DNA of 64,000 bases, from NCBI GenBank assembly GCA_013399695.1, contig VXAU01003997.1:713107-777106 (forward strand), read 5' to 3'. The notes beneath the pieces were generated by a model. The model was not told where the DNA came from. It saw nothing but the letters and a program-made list of their open reading frames with translations, and ran no database searches. How positions within the stretch are numbered: the stretch's first letter is position 1; every line of letters begins with the position of its first letter. The stretch is from Formicarius rufipectus. Taxonomy: Eukaryota; Chordata; Aves; Passeriformes; Formicariidae. The position numbers and the translations under genes are program-made. Below are positions 13,922-26,329 of this stretch, one piece after another.

Positions 13922-14466
13922 GGCCTGGCTTGGGAGGGACCTTAAAGATCATCATGTTATAAGCATCTGCCGTGGACAGGAAACCTTCCACCAGCCCAGG
14001 GTGCTCAGAGCCCCATCCAACCTGGACCTGGACACTTCCAGGGATGGGGCAGCCACAGCTTCTCTGCCCAACCTGTGCCAGGGCCTGCCCACGTTCATAG
14101 TCAAGAATCTCGTCCTAATATCCAATCTTAGGCTGAATCTCTCAGTCTGAAGCCATTCCCCCTTGTCCTGTCCCTCCAGCCCCTTGGAAATAGTCTCTCT
14201 CCATCTTCCCTGTAGGCTCCTTCAGGCACTGAGAGGCCACAATGAGGTCCCCCCAAAGCCTTCTCTTCTCCAGGTTGGACAATCCCAGCTCTGCCAGCCT
14301 TTCCTCCCAGCAGAGCTGCTCCAGCCCTCTGATCCTCTTGGTGTCCCTGCTCTGGCCTCGCTCCCACAGCTCCCTGTGCTGTCTGTGCTGGGACCCCAGG
14401 GCTGGGGGCAGCTCTGCAGGGGGGTGTCCCCAGAGGGGGCAGAGGGGCAGAATCCCCTCCCTCGAT
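13922..14466 (-). repeat. CR1 LINE 3' fragment (right arm of inverted pair)
   Basis: Reverse-oriented CR1: 'gggagggaccttaaagatca' at the left (element 3' end), 'cacttccagggatggggcag' mid-element and 'tctgtgctgggaccccaggg' towards the right. Same subfamily as 4011-4506 and 12063-12576. Confidence 0.93.
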
Positions 14467-15221
14467 CTGCTAAACCCTCATCCACTGTGAAGGGAATCAA
14501 CTCATCTGACTGTAGCATTGTTACAGTATTTTAAAACCAATAAAAATTTATTCTCCTGCATCTTGTTTGATCTGGTTTGCAACAAATAAGCCACTAAGTT
14601 TTATGATATGCCTTTTGAGATGTTAGTTTTCTTTGGAATGGAAATTTAAACTAAATCAGTCTCTGGTCCCACCAAGGACAAATATTTTAGAACTGCTGCC
14701 AGCTGTGCCTTTTAGCCTGCTGCCCCCCTGTATAATTATTGATGTTGGCATTATACCAAGAATCATTTTCTTGGTGTATCAATAGAGTCGTGTTTAATCT
14801 GACCTTTTACTTTCTGAATAAAAAACTGGTCTCAGTCACGGCATCAGTGTCAGTGGGTGCTTTCAAGCAACAGAATCCATCGTTTCTGTGCTTTAACAGC
14901 ATTTTATTTCCTTGATCTCATTTAGAAAACCATTCAATAATTATCCACTAAATGATATCCAGAAAGCAGGAGGTTAGTGGCACCAGATCACCTGTTGAAA
15001 AGCCTGAAAATGGTCGTTGAGCCCCACAGATTTCAAAGCGAGGTCAAACCTGAATCAAGACCAGATACTTGTCTCCTCCTGCTTGTCACAGACTCTGAAA
15101 GGAAAAGCCTGTGATCTCAGCTTAGTTCCTAGGAGATGCATTTGTCATCATGTTCCACAAGCAGAAGGAAAAAAATCCTTCATCTGTTCTGATCATGTGC
15201 CCAGGTTATATTGGGTCTAGA
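14467..15221. other. Intergenic, no gene seen
   Basis: Unique AT-rich DNA with no supported gene, RNA or repeat. Confidence 0.5.
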
Positions 15222-15632
15222 GGGGAAGCCATACAAGGAGGGGCTTTTGTCACTTGGCTTGTTCAGCCTGGTGAAGGGGAGACTGAGGTGAGACCTCACA
15301 GCATCTGCAGCTTCCTCTTGAGGGGTAGTGGAGGGGCAGGCACTGCTCTCTGCTCTGAGGGGAGCAGGGGCAGACCCAAGGCAATGGCCTGGAGTTGTGT
15401 CAGGGGAGGGTTAGGTTGGATATTGGGAAAAGGTTCTTCCCCACAGGGTGGTGGGCACTGAACAGGCTGCCCAGGGCAGTGGGCACGGCACCAAGGCTGG
15501 CAGAGCTTGAGAAATGTTTGGACAACACCCTCAGGCACATGGTGGGATTGTTGGGAGTGTCCTGTGCAGGGCCTGGAGTTGGACTTCAATGATCCTTGTG
15601 GGTCCCTTCCATCTCAGGGGATTCTGTGGTTA
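15222..15632 (+). repeat. CR1 LINE 3' fragment, third subfamily type
   Basis: Contains 'ggttggatattgggaaaagg', 'ttcttccccacagggtggtg', 'aacaggctgcccagggcagt', and ends 'ggtcccttccatctcagggg' followed by 'attctgtgg'. Diagnostic blocks differ from the copies at 4 and 12 kb. Confidence 0.9.
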
Positions 15633-17113
15633 TGATTTGTTCACTGGGCTACGTCAACCTGCGAGAATTTGGGGAAACAGCTGCATGAACTCTGTATTCA
15701 TATTAGACACAGTAACGTTATACTGAATTAAATGTGTGATTCCCACAATCACATTGTACCTGTTCTCACCTGTCTGTCATCCAGGGTGGGATAATGACAG
15801 AGGCATGAAGTAAAATCTCCTGGCACATGAGAAACATCCTGTACAGTGGAGAGCTGTCCACGTAGGAGACCACACTCCCCTGAATTTCAAACACTGCCAT
15901 TTTTGCCTTGCACCCCGGCTGTGCTGTGCTCCAGGCCTGCCAGCAGAAGGCTGCACCAAGACACTGTGAATTACTGAACCCTTAGGAAAATTAGACTTTT
16001 GAGTCTTGTTTTTATCTGAATACACACTTAAAGGTGTGAATGGGATGAGTTAAATGCCTGGTTTTGTCTCCTGTCTGCTTATACAGGCTTTCTGCCATAG
16101 CCATCTCCAGGACATGAATTATTCACCAGAAATAATAAGACTGGCACTCAATACAATCCTGTCAGGTTTCCAGGTCCCATTCAGATGCTAACATTAGCTT
16201 TCATCTTTCAAATAATACATATTCAAATTCATTTACTAACCTATTATTTGACAAAGGAACGACAGGGCACATTCAAGTTAATTTATGAAATCACTTAACT
16301 GAAATCCCACACCAGCCTTTACCTTTCACCTCTCCAGAACATTGGCAGGCTATATCACATATCATTGCAAATGTTTTTCATTAGAATCAGCAATGAGGGT
16401 GACTAGAGTGCAGCACAGCTACTGGATTTAAGAAAGCAAGTCTTGGTCAACTTAATTGTAAAGGCCCTCGAAACTGAGCCTTTCCATCACAACACTAATT
16501 CAAGAGTCATGATCTGTCCATCTGCAGGCTATAACCTTGCTTTGAAGGCATTGCAATGCCTCATTCTATAAAATATTGAAGAAACAGGATCAGTTTGGGA
16601 TCCCAGCACCACTGAACTGACCAGTTCCTCCTGTCACTTGCCTATGTTAAAATCAGGATCATGGAAATGTGGGAAGTGTTTCTCTAAAATCGTAACGATA
16701 ACTTTCATGAAGTTCACAGGGTCGTGCTCAGCCACCATGTAAGGAAACATAAACAGAGTCCTGTGACCATAGAAACCTGTGCACTCTCACTATTCCTGCA
16801 CAGGTAAAGTCAGAAATGTGCTCAGAAAAAATTAAAATAGAGATACCAAAATACAGCAGAAAATTGGCTCTAGATTTTCACACAGTAGCTTTCATATTTC
16901 TTCCTATGGGTAGAAGGGCAAGTACTTTCAGCTTTCACGTACTTGTAACTTCCCTTTCTAGTTCTAAATTTGCTGAAAGGAATCTCTCACTTTCCCCTTT
17001 TTCAGATTTTCACCTCCAACTTTGTCAAGCTCCAAATATAGAATTCCCCCCACACACACACTTCATTCAAGGGAGTTCCAGATACATATGGACTTTCATC
17101 CTTCCTTCATTGG
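15633..17113. other. Intergenic, no gene seen
   Basis: Unique sequence. The open frame at 16816-17217 (133 codons, plus) runs into the LTR that begins at 17119 and has no recognisable domain. Confidence 0.5.
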
Positions 17114-17118
17114 GTGGT

Positions 17119-17813
17119 TGTGGAGGTTTTTACCCGGTGTTCACCCAAACCTCCAGGCCCCCCTTTCCCAGAGGGAAAGGAAAAAGACAAAAGGCCAAAA
17201 AAACAGCTGAGAGATAATGGCAAAGCAAATTTAGAGTGGCCAAATACTTAAATTTATTACTAACAAGATAAGAACTAAAACTAAGAGTAATAAAACTAAA
17301 AAGTTAGAAATAAATCAGTCTTAAGAACACCTTTTTCCTCCCAATCCTCCCTTTTTCCAGCAGTTGGAGTGAGCAGGGAATGGGGGGTTTGCAGGTGGTT
17401 GTTGTTGCTGCCATTGCTCTTGTCCTGTGGGTCACTCATGGGGTGAAGTCGGGTCTCTGCACCCCAAGGGATCTCCATGGGTGAAGAGGGGCACAGCTTT
17501 CAGTCCTTCCCCCCTTCTGCTCCAGCGTGGGGTCCCTCCTTTGCCTCCTCCTGCTCCCACCTTGGTCTCTGTGTTGTTCTCTCATGGCTGGAAAATTTCA
17601 ACTGCCCCACACTTCTAAATTCTTAACTCTGTTATCCCAGAGCTGTGACTGTGATTCTTAATTGGCTCAACTTTGGCCACCAGCAGGAGGTCCCTCCTGG
17701 CCCTGGCTGTCATTGGCTCCACAGGACAGGGGAAGCTTCTGGCAGCTTCTAACAGAAGCCACCCATGGTAGCCTCCCCTTCTACAAAAAATTCAGCCACA
17801 GAAACTTATGACA
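17119..17813 (-). mobile_element. ERVL-like solo LTR, 695 bp, with 5-bp TSD
   Basis: Seen: plus-strand ends are TGTGGAGG... and ...TTATGACA, so the element has TG/CA termini. It is flanked by the identical 5-mer GTGGT (17114-17118 and 17814-17818). Read on the minus strand it has 'cttctggcagcttctaacag'-type blocks reversed, and AATAAA at 17258-17253 near its 3' third. The 5-bp target duplication is usual for ERVL-class elements. No internal gag/pol/env remains on either side, so it is a solo LTR left by LTR-LTR recombination. Confidence 0.85.
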
Positions 17814-18054
17814 GTGGTGGACAGTTGCTACTCATGGAAGAGGCTGGGATCATTCCTGCAGTATTGAACATGGCATGTTTATCATCAAAATAACCTGCAC
17901 CCTCCTCTTGCTATGTCGTTCACAGGGTGAGTCATGACGCACCCAACCGATTCCTTACTGCCCTGCTGGAGTTTGCCTTCCTACATCATGTGTAAGAACT
18001 GAGTGAGCCTTGACACTGTGAGGTGTTACAACCAGGCATTAGGTGTGTGGACTC

Positions 18055-18285
18055 CAGTCACAGAATCACAGAACCTCTAAGGTGTTTTCCAACCTCTAAG
18101 GTTGGAAAACACCTCCAGGATCAGCAGCTCCAACCTGGGACTGCTCCCCACCTTGTCAACCAGCCCAGAGCACTGAGTGCCACGTCTAGTCCTTTCTTGG
18201 ACACTTCCAGGGATGGGAACTCCACCACCTCCCTGGGCAGCCCCTTCCAATGCCTGACAACCTTTTTAGTGAAGAAATCTCAAAA
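18055..18285 (-). repeat. CR1 LINE 3' fragment with embedded hairpin
   Basis: Reverse-oriented CR1 tail: 'cagaatcacagaacctctaa' at left, then 'ccagcccagagcactgagtg', 'cttggacacttccagggatg', 'cctccctgggcagccccttc'. It carries an extra inverted segment at 18080-18114. Confidence 0.9.
18080..18114. repeat. 16-bp perfect inverted repeat, 3-nt loop
   Basis: AGGTGTTTTCCAACCT (18080-18095), loop CTA (18096-18098), then its exact reverse complement (18099-18114). The normal CR1 tail has only the right arm. The left arm plus a duplicated CCTCTAAGG therefore looks like a local template-switch insertion. Confidence 0.9.
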
Positions 18286-18756
18286 TTAGTTCAAATCTTG
18301 TGATAACACGTCTGGTAGTGACCAAAATCTGAACAGGCAGAGCCTTTCAGAAGCAGCAAGGTGACCACTAACCTGCCTCATATTTGAAACATCTCTGAGA
18401 TAAGTTTTGGCCTCTGAGCTGTCACTTGATCTCCCATGTGCTCCCACAGCACAATAATGTGAAACTCTCTGTGCTTCTTTGTGCTGCCTCACCCTAAAGA
18501 ATTGTGAGGACAAATATTTGATGGAGAAAGGCCCAGATGTCCTCTCAGATCCATAAGGGTCAGTGTTTTCTACCCACACTGCTCATCAGTTTTGAACAGA
18601 GAATAAAATTCAGGAGCTTCTTCCTTTGGTGCTTCCTTAGCAAGCATAGACTCCTTGCTGTTCACAAGGCAACCACAGTCTTAAAGTTCTTTAACTTCTG
18701 GCCAGTTTTCTGTTTCTTAATGCAAACTTGAGTATACTTTAAGTGGATTCTAAAAG

Positions 18757-18930
18757 GTTGTCAAGCATTGGAATGGGCTTCCCAGGGCAGTGGTGGATCA
18801 CTGGTGTTCAAGAAATGACTGGAAATGGCACTTGTGCTCTGGTTTAGTTGATGTGATAGTATTTGATCAAAGCTTGGACTCACTTGTCTTGGAGGTCTTT
18901 TCCAGCCCTAATGATTCTGTGATTCTGTGG
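18757..18930 (+). repeat. CR1 LINE 3' fragment
   Basis: 'gcattggaatgggcttccca', 'gatcaaagcttggactcact' and the tail 'aatgattctgtgattctgtg'. Diverged copy, plus orientation. It belongs to the same type as 10228-10671. Confidence 0.85.
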
Positions 18931-20309
18931 ATGCCAAGGGGGGACCATTAGGACAGCTCTTTAAAGAAGCCACATGTCAAAATGCCAAAACAACCAGCCA
19001 ACCAACCAACCAACCAACCAGAAACCCCACACCAAACCCAAAATTTAGGAAACACTTGAAAGTCTCACTCAGAAAAGTCTCCCTATAGGGTCACTGGAAC
19101 TGGGATACTCTACTAGTATATGACTAGATCAAACATTACATGATAATAAATGTATTAGACACAAGTTAGTCCATAATTGCTTGATTTCTTCAGATACACA
19201 TTTTCTCAATTAAATTCTGGAAGTCTTTCATCTCAAATGCACAAAAGAAGCAGAATAAGAATAAATTCCAGGTGCAAATCTGCCTTCCTCGCCCCAAAGT
19301 GAGGAACACTTTGGTGCTGAACCACAGTAGAATTTGCATCAGAGAAAGCATTGCTGTGTCACAGCACAGTCCATTTGAGACTGGGAACAGCTCAAGAGGA
19401 GATGGATACAGACAGGTCACATAGTAAAGAACTATTAAAACAAGCTGTTAGTTTTCTGGAGAAGTAATAGACGATCTGCCTGCAAGCTACTGATCCATAA
19501 AAACACAAATCGTTTCGACTGAATCTACTTGAAGTGAATTTTGCTGAATCTTCTCTCCCAGAAGAAGAATTCACCCCCTCCCCCTCCCGATTCCACTCCC
19601 CAAACCTTAATTTTCTGAAACATACAGGAAGATTAGTGCATAAAGGAGAGACCATCTGTTTCTTTTCATCACTGAACCAAAGATGGTTTCCTCTGTAGGG
19701 AAGATCGCAGCCCTTATGATGTGGAGACTGTTTCTTATTTAAGTGCAAGCAGACAGGAACCTGACAGGTTATTATTTCCTTTCAAAATGAATAAAGGAAG
19801 TTGCATCATCAATTAGTTATCTTGCTTTATTCCTCTGGCACACAGAGCAGCATAAAGGGGTAGGGGAGCAGTTCAGGTAATTTTCACATTATTTCTATCT
19901 TCCCTCTTCTCTGGCTTTAACAGGCAACCTCATACACAGGGTCAGCAGTATTGAGTTTCCACCAGGGTTTTGGTTTACTTTCCTCCTGGAATACCAGGAT
20001 GACCCCAGGAACTGAAACACGTTTTTAACACACAGACACATGCATCACAGGAAAAATTCTGTTGGAAGCATGTCTGGCACATACTATTAATACTGTGGGT
20101 TATGGTTACCTGGATGTTGATGACAAGCTCCTTCCTGTCCCAAGGTCTGGCACTGTTGGGATAATCAAGTTATCTAATCAATTAATATAAGACAAATTCA
20201 AGAACAAGCCTGCTTCTCCAGTCTTTGTTTTCCCAACTATCACTCTACTCTCCCACATTGTTATTCTTAAGTACTTCAGATTCCAAAGTAAATTAGGTCT
20301 GTAAGTGAG
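18931..20309. other. Intergenic, no gene seen
   Basis: Apart from the (CCAA)n repeat, unique AT-rich sequence without supported genes. Confidence 0.5.
18997..19021 (+). repeat. (CCAA)n microsatellite
   Basis: About six uninterrupted CCAA units. Likely length-polymorphic. Confidence 0.9.
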
Positions 20310-20679
20310 TTACTGTTGTGATACAGTAAATATCTAAACCATATGCTAAATTGTTTAAGTTATCACTTCATTTATGTTAAATGTTAAATTCAGGTGTTGT
20401 TAAACTTAAGTGCTGTTGGATCTTTAGGCCATATTCCTTTTTGTCCTGACTCCCACCATCCAGTCTCCACATGGATAGTCCTGGGTTTTATTTTGGTTTG
20501 GACTGATTGACTCTGGATTTTTGTTTGGTTTTTCTCACTGTCATTTAACCATCTACTAAGTAGTAGCATGAACCTTGCAAACAACCTCTGTTGTGCTGTT
20601 GCTTTTCTATTAAACGTATTCTCTTCTTGCTACCTTTGCTGCTGATTTTTTAAAACACCTTAAAAACCCACTCACAACA
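20310..20679 (+). mobile_element. Probable ERV LTR fragment
   Basis: The right end looks like an LTR 3' portion. ATTAAA lies at 20609-20614, followed ~50 nt later by a 'ccttaaaaacccactcacaaca' style terminus ending in CA at 20679. I could not find a matching target duplication or a clear 5' TG terminus, so the left boundary is a guess and the element may be truncated. Confidence 0.45.
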
Positions 20680-20900
20680 CCCTGTCATGGATTCTATTCT
20701 GCAGCTGAGGATTTAAAGGTGCCGCATGGCTAATTGAACCTATTATCCAAGATCTGTTGAAATCTATGGTGTCACTTCTTGACATCCACAGCTTCTGTCC
20801 AGAAACTCCCTTCTTCTCTCTAGCTAGGACAAATGGATAAGCCAAAGAGAGATCTAAAGCTGTGGGTGTTTGGATAAATACCTCCTTATTACCATTCTCA

Positions 20901-20951
20901 GAGAATCAGAGACAACAGGGCTGGAAGAGACTTTAAGATATCACCTGGACC
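20901..20951 (-). repeat. CR1-like tail remnant
   Basis: 'agaatcagagacaacagggc' followed by 'tggaagagactttaagatat' resembles the reverse of a CR1 3' end. Short and diverged. Confidence 0.5.
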
Positions 20952-21049
20952 ATTTTTCTGGTCAGAATTGGGAACTATTCCCTCCAGTCTCTCTTCCTCG
21001 TCTTACCATTGCAAAAAGACATCTGATTTCTATCCTGGATTTATTTTCA

Positions 21050-21640
21050 TAAAATCACAGAGTTATTTATGTGGGAAGGGACTTCTGGAAGACTATAATC
21101 CAACCTTCTGCTCAAGACCGGGCTAACAGTAAAATTAGCTCAGGTTGCTCAGAGTTTTCTCCAGTTGAACTTGGAAAATTTCCACAATTTCCAGTATTTG
21201 ATGGGTTTCATTTTGAGTCCTCTTTTCTCCTATTTAGTTGACATTTTCTTTGCTGTGAGCTGTATCTGCTGCCCCCTCAGGCTATCACTGAAGATCTCTG
21301 AGGAGGAAGGTTGTGATCCTCTGTTCTCTGCAACCACCCAACAGGTAACAGGAGATAAGCAATAATATCCCCCTGAGCTTTTCTTCTCCCACCTGAACAA
21401 ACTCAGCTCTCTCATCCTCTCCTACATCATGAATCACCTTGGTGTTCCCCTTGCTTCCATTCATTCCTCCCCCTTCCAAAATGCCCCAAAACAGTATCAT
21501 CCTCCTTGACCGACATCAAAACTCTCCCCACACATCTGCTCTCCAAACGAAGCACACCCAGCAATTTGAGGCTTGCCCAGAAGACACAGATCCTGAGCCT
21601 AATTTTTGTTGTTCTCATGGGGTCTCCCTCCAAACTCTGC
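21050..21640 (-). repeat. Old CR1 LINE fragment
   Basis: Reverse-oriented and heavily diverged CR1: 'cataaaatcacagagttatt' at left, 'ggttgctcagagttttctcc', then 'ccccctgagcttttcttctc' and 'aactcagctctctcatcctc' further right. The order matches the CR1 3' region. More decayed than the copies at 4-14 kb. Confidence 0.75.
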
Positions 21641-21675
21641 TCATTTTCCTTGATCTGGAGGAAGGGTGTTTATTT

Positions 21676-21695
21676 TATATATATATATATATATG
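21676..21695. repeat. (TA)n microsatellite
   Basis: About ten TA dinucleotides, followed by a T run and further TATA-rich sequence to 21725. Confidence 0.85.
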
Positions 21696-21725
21696 TAATT
21701 TTTTTTAAATATATATTTATTTTAT

Positions 21726-23565
21726 AGCCAAATTCCTGTTTATGATCAGTACAAAGGAAGGATCATTTCAAGGATATTTCATTTAACATAGTTATTTATA
21801 CATCCCATGGTAACTTTAGATTTTTCCATTCTATTATGATTTTGCAGATTCGTGGCCAATTTGCACCCCAGTGTACATCTTTGGCCTGTTTCTAATGAAA
21901 CACTGTTCTACCAATGATTTTCCATTTCACATTTACATTAAAATTAGCAACTTCTTGAGTTTAATGATATCCAGGAACTCCTACTCAGCTCAGACAGGAG
22001 CTGGACAGACCTGAATATCAGAATGGACATCTGAATGGAATCTGCTCCCATCCCTAAAGCCTACTGATCCTTCTTGGACTCTTCAGAAGAAATTAAAGAA
22101 TCCCTTGGGGTTTGTTTTGGTTTGGTTTTTGTGTTTTTTTTTTTCAGGGAGACACTATTGACCACATTTCCTTAATAAACCATTTATTTTAAAATTTATC
22201 CTTAACACCAACTTTTCTGGCATCCAAACTGTTTACACATTGAGACATCACATATCTGAAAAGGAATGCCTTTGGCCTACATGTGAGATATTTTTGGCAT
22301 CTGCTTCAAACCCCATTCAAAGCAGTGGTCTTGGAGGAAGAGGGAACAATGTCAGCCTACCTGGGTTGAGAAGGTCCACTTAGAGTGACCTGATTCCGGA
22401 CTAATGTCTCTGAGGAAAATAAGCAGGGACATTTTGCATTCCAGCTCTTACTACTGGGTACCCATTTAACAAAATACATTTGACAGTTGTTTAAAATAAC
22501 AAAAAGCACCCCCCAAACAGCACATCAGAGACAGCAGCCCCGCTGCACTCTCAGTCTGATTGCAGGTCCCTCTCTTCACACTCAGCCTGACATCCTGAGG
22601 ATGATGAGACACCTTCATAATTAAGCATCTCCCATGTGTCTTACACCTGCTTCACTGGGGAATGAAAATGCCACAAAATGCCTCTTTCACAGAGCAGAAG
22701 ACAATGTCCCTTATACTTTTTTTGTCTGCCTTGCTCATCACATCTCCACAGCTTGCACCCCCACCTCTCTGCCTTATGTCCCCATCAGGGTCTGTATTCC
22801 CTCCCATCACTTGAAGGTTATTAACATTTTGACTATTTTTCTTCCAGGCCTATGTAGAGTCTTCCCTCTCCAGCCCCCAGCCATCCTTGTGGTGGGAATT
22901 TCACCCTCACAGAGGAAATCAAATAAAAAGCCAGGCATGTTGGCTTTGCCAAGAGCCATTTCTTCAGAGACCATTTGGAGGGCCCTGCTGTCCCACAGCA
23001 CTTAAATTGGGACCTTTCAGCAGCTCGTGATTTTACTTGAAAGAGAAGAAAAAAAACCCAAAAAAACAGAGCTGTGGAGAGAAGTTTCCCAAGTGAAACT
23101 TTAGTCTCAGAAAGGCAAGGAAAGAAGGTTCTTTTTTAAAACACAAACTGCTACGGACTATAGCACTATAAACTACTGCTCTGGAGTTGAGATAAATTTA
23201 GTATGGATTCATCACTGAGAAGTAACTTCTCCTGGTATGTGAGCTATCTGTGAGCTTTTGAAGCTGCATTCACTGGACTCCATAGAGGGGTAAACAGACT
23301 GGCATGTATCTCACTGTATACGTGCTCTTGCATGGGAAAATCCAGTTTAATCCCTGGCATTTCAGCTCTCCATGTTCTGTTCTTGGCCAGGCAGCTGCTT
23401 TTAGGGAAACCTTTCATCTTCAAGCAAGACAAGGAGCAAACATCATTGATCTTGTGTGATCAGGAGCAAAGTTTCTACTGCAAACACTGAGCTGTTTGAA
23501 GCTTCTGATTTCTGGGTAAGAGTGTTCTGTTAGCAAAGGATAGAGGGCAAGAAGGAAAGGAAAGG
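21726..23565. other. Intergenic, no gene seen
   Basis: Unique sequence with a T/G-rich stretch at 22110-22144. The plus-strand open frame at 22634-23005 (123 codons) has no recognisable domain. Confidence 0.5.
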
Positions 23566-23668
23566 AATCACAGATTTCACAGAGTATGCTGAGTTGGAAG
23601 GAACCCACAAGAACCATCAAGTCCAACTCTTAAGTGAATTGCCCATGCAGGGATTGAACTGACAACAA
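23566..23668 (-). repeat. CR1 LINE tail fragment
   Basis: 'aatcacagatttcacagagt', 'gagttggaaggaacccacaa', 'ccatcaagtccaactcttaa', then 'ccatgcagggattgaactga': the reverse of a CR1 3' end. A short T run follows at 23679-23690. Confidence 0.8.
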
Positions 23669-26329
23669 ATTTATTATTTTTTTTTTTTTGGTCACAAAAT
23701 CTTCTTGAAGTAATTTCATGATTTTTAAGTTTAAAGACCACATACATCACAAAACTTTGCTAGGCCAACCGGGTGAGTCAAGAACTTTACATGCTGGATA
23801 TTTGTTTTCCATCTTCCAGAGCTCTGCTGGCTGTCAAACTAATGCACATTTCATGGTGCATGAAGCAAATCACTGGAGAGAAAGGGGAAAGAGCCACTGA
23901 GGTCACTGATCCTGCAGCAAAAGTGGGGGCAGGTTTTGGGTTTGTCAGGTCAGGTTTTCTTCATGTGGTGATCGGTTCAATCTCTTTGGCCTGGAATCTT
24001 CTCCCACTCACCTCATGTGAACTGAGTTTATCTGAAGGGCAGAGCTGAAACTTCCCTAAGTGCGACGAATAAAGAGAAGGGAGAAGTTCTTCCATTGGTC
24101 CTTACTTTGTGCATTTATTTGCACTTACACTGAGTGCAACTCTGGTGTTTCACACTAATTTTACTGTCAGATAAGTGTTAGGGTGGAGAACAACCTAAAT
24201 TTAATCCTGTGTGGAAAGATTGTTTTTGGGACACTTTGACCCCCAGACATTAGAAGAAAACCACAATCATTCAATCTGAGTTTCACAGCAATGGATGGAG
24301 AGATTATTTTCTTAAATGTCTAAGTGTGAAATACAATGAGTAAATAAACAATCCACAGAGACTGGGAAACTTCATGGGATGCAACAGCATGGCACAAATG
24401 AAAAGGTTTTCCTTACATTGTAAGAAGGATAAATAATTACAGGCAAGAGGAAAATAAATAAATATTTTGAAGAACATTAAGAAGGGTTAGGGCAGAAAGT
24501 CTTACTACATTTACTAAGAGAACCTTCAAAGAGAAAGTTTTTGGGAAAGTTGGAGATTTTTATGGGAGTGCCTACATAAACAGTGTTCACTATGGGAGCA
24601 CTATCCTGGTATCAGGCTGTTTTAACTTTAAGCTACACAAGGGAATGAGATGCAATCCTACAATTTTATTTTTTTTTTAACTTATATATAGTAAAGGAAT
24701 TTCTGTGCCTTATTTTGTGATCAGGGGAATTATTCTGATTTGCAAGAGCTCAAATTAACATGAGGTCCAAACTGGATCAATGCTACTGAAATAAAACTTT
24801 GTTATTTCCCCCTGAGTTATGTTCTGTGGTGTCTGAGACATCAAAATAAAATTACAGGTACAGATAGAAACCTTAACCCCCATTAAGCTTTCTGGCAATA
24901 GAGACACAAGCACAGGGGCTGTTACACCAGGGTGAAGCACAGCAGAGCTCTAGGGCTGGCATTTTTAAAAATCCTATTCATTATTCTTAACTCTGCCACG
25001 AGTCTCAGCTGTTTTTTTACTTTTCTTTCTTCTTCTGCTTCATTGACAAACACACTTTGAGATATGAGCTGTTGATTCACTGTAATTTAGGGTATATCTG
25101 GAAGGGAATGATGCTTTTTTTCCAGAATGGGGATCAGAGGTATGAGATCACTCTCCTTCATACATCCACATCACTCTTCCAGCACAGGGTTAGATCAGCA
25201 TGTTTAGTGCAGGACCTTTTTTTTCCACAGCTTCCAGTGAGTTGCTGGAGGTGCTTTGAGAGTACAAGAACAGGGGAAAGCCCACAAAAGGCTGATGGGC
25301 ATCCTGAATGAGAGCCACAGCTGACCACACACATCAGACCAGCTCATCTTTCACAGCAGACTAAATCCAGACTTCATTTGCTCGCAGTTTCTGTCTTGAC
25401 ATCACTGTGGTTTTCTCAGCCTTTGACTCCCTAGCTAATGGGAGCTGTTTCATGCAATTCTGAGCAGAAATTATGGGAAAAAATTAGAACAATTCTGCTG
25501 GATAACAGGATTTAGGTGAATGAATAAGTTTCATCCAAAGTTTTGTTTCACCCTCTTATTTGGTTTCTGTGGCACTTAATACAAATAAAATGATTCAGCT
25601 GTAACCATAATTTTATATATATTCTATTCATGGCACTCTGTCTCATTTGAGTTAGGGAAAAAATTGCTGACTTATAAAACATTTCAGTGTGAGCTTTTGA
25701 AATTTTCAATTCCTTTCATTAAATATTTTTACTTCTCCTCTAAACTTTGGACAAAGAGAAAAGGATAAAAAAAGAATTTGAGAATTAGGAATTTCCAAAG
25801 GGATGGAAAAAGTCACCATCCATAAACTACTATTTATGCATCAAACTACATCAGGAGAAAGCGAAAGCCTTTATGCTTTAAGTCACACACACTGTGCCTC
25901 ACTAATTTATGTTGGAATAGAGCTGAGGTCTTTACATTATTTCTAGACTCTTTTAAAAGTGGTTACACTGGCAATGTGGCCCTTGAGTAAAGCTGCTTTT
26001 TGCAATTTCTTTCAGGAAACATCATGCAAGCTGGTCTCAGTGCCACGGCTACTTGAGACAACAGGTTGGTGGACATTTTCTGCACATGCTGAGGCTTTTT
26101 CACTCCAGGTATTATCAGCAGAATCAAATATCACTTTAGTCAGGCATTTTACTGAAAGTGAAGCAAGAACAAGGCCTGAAAGAGTTCACTGAATTAGTAA
26201 AGGTTAGTTAGTTGCTCTGTTAGAAAATTGCCAGATGCGTGTTCTGCCTGATACCTGATGAATAACTTGTCCTGTTCTACTCACTGGACCACAACCTTAG
26301 AAGACTGCTGGGAGTGCTACAGGATAAAC
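23669..26329. other. Intergenic, no gene seen
   Basis: 2.7 kb of unique AT-rich DNA with no supported gene or repeat. It might hold conserved non-coding elements, but that cannot be judged without an alignment. Confidence 0.5.
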
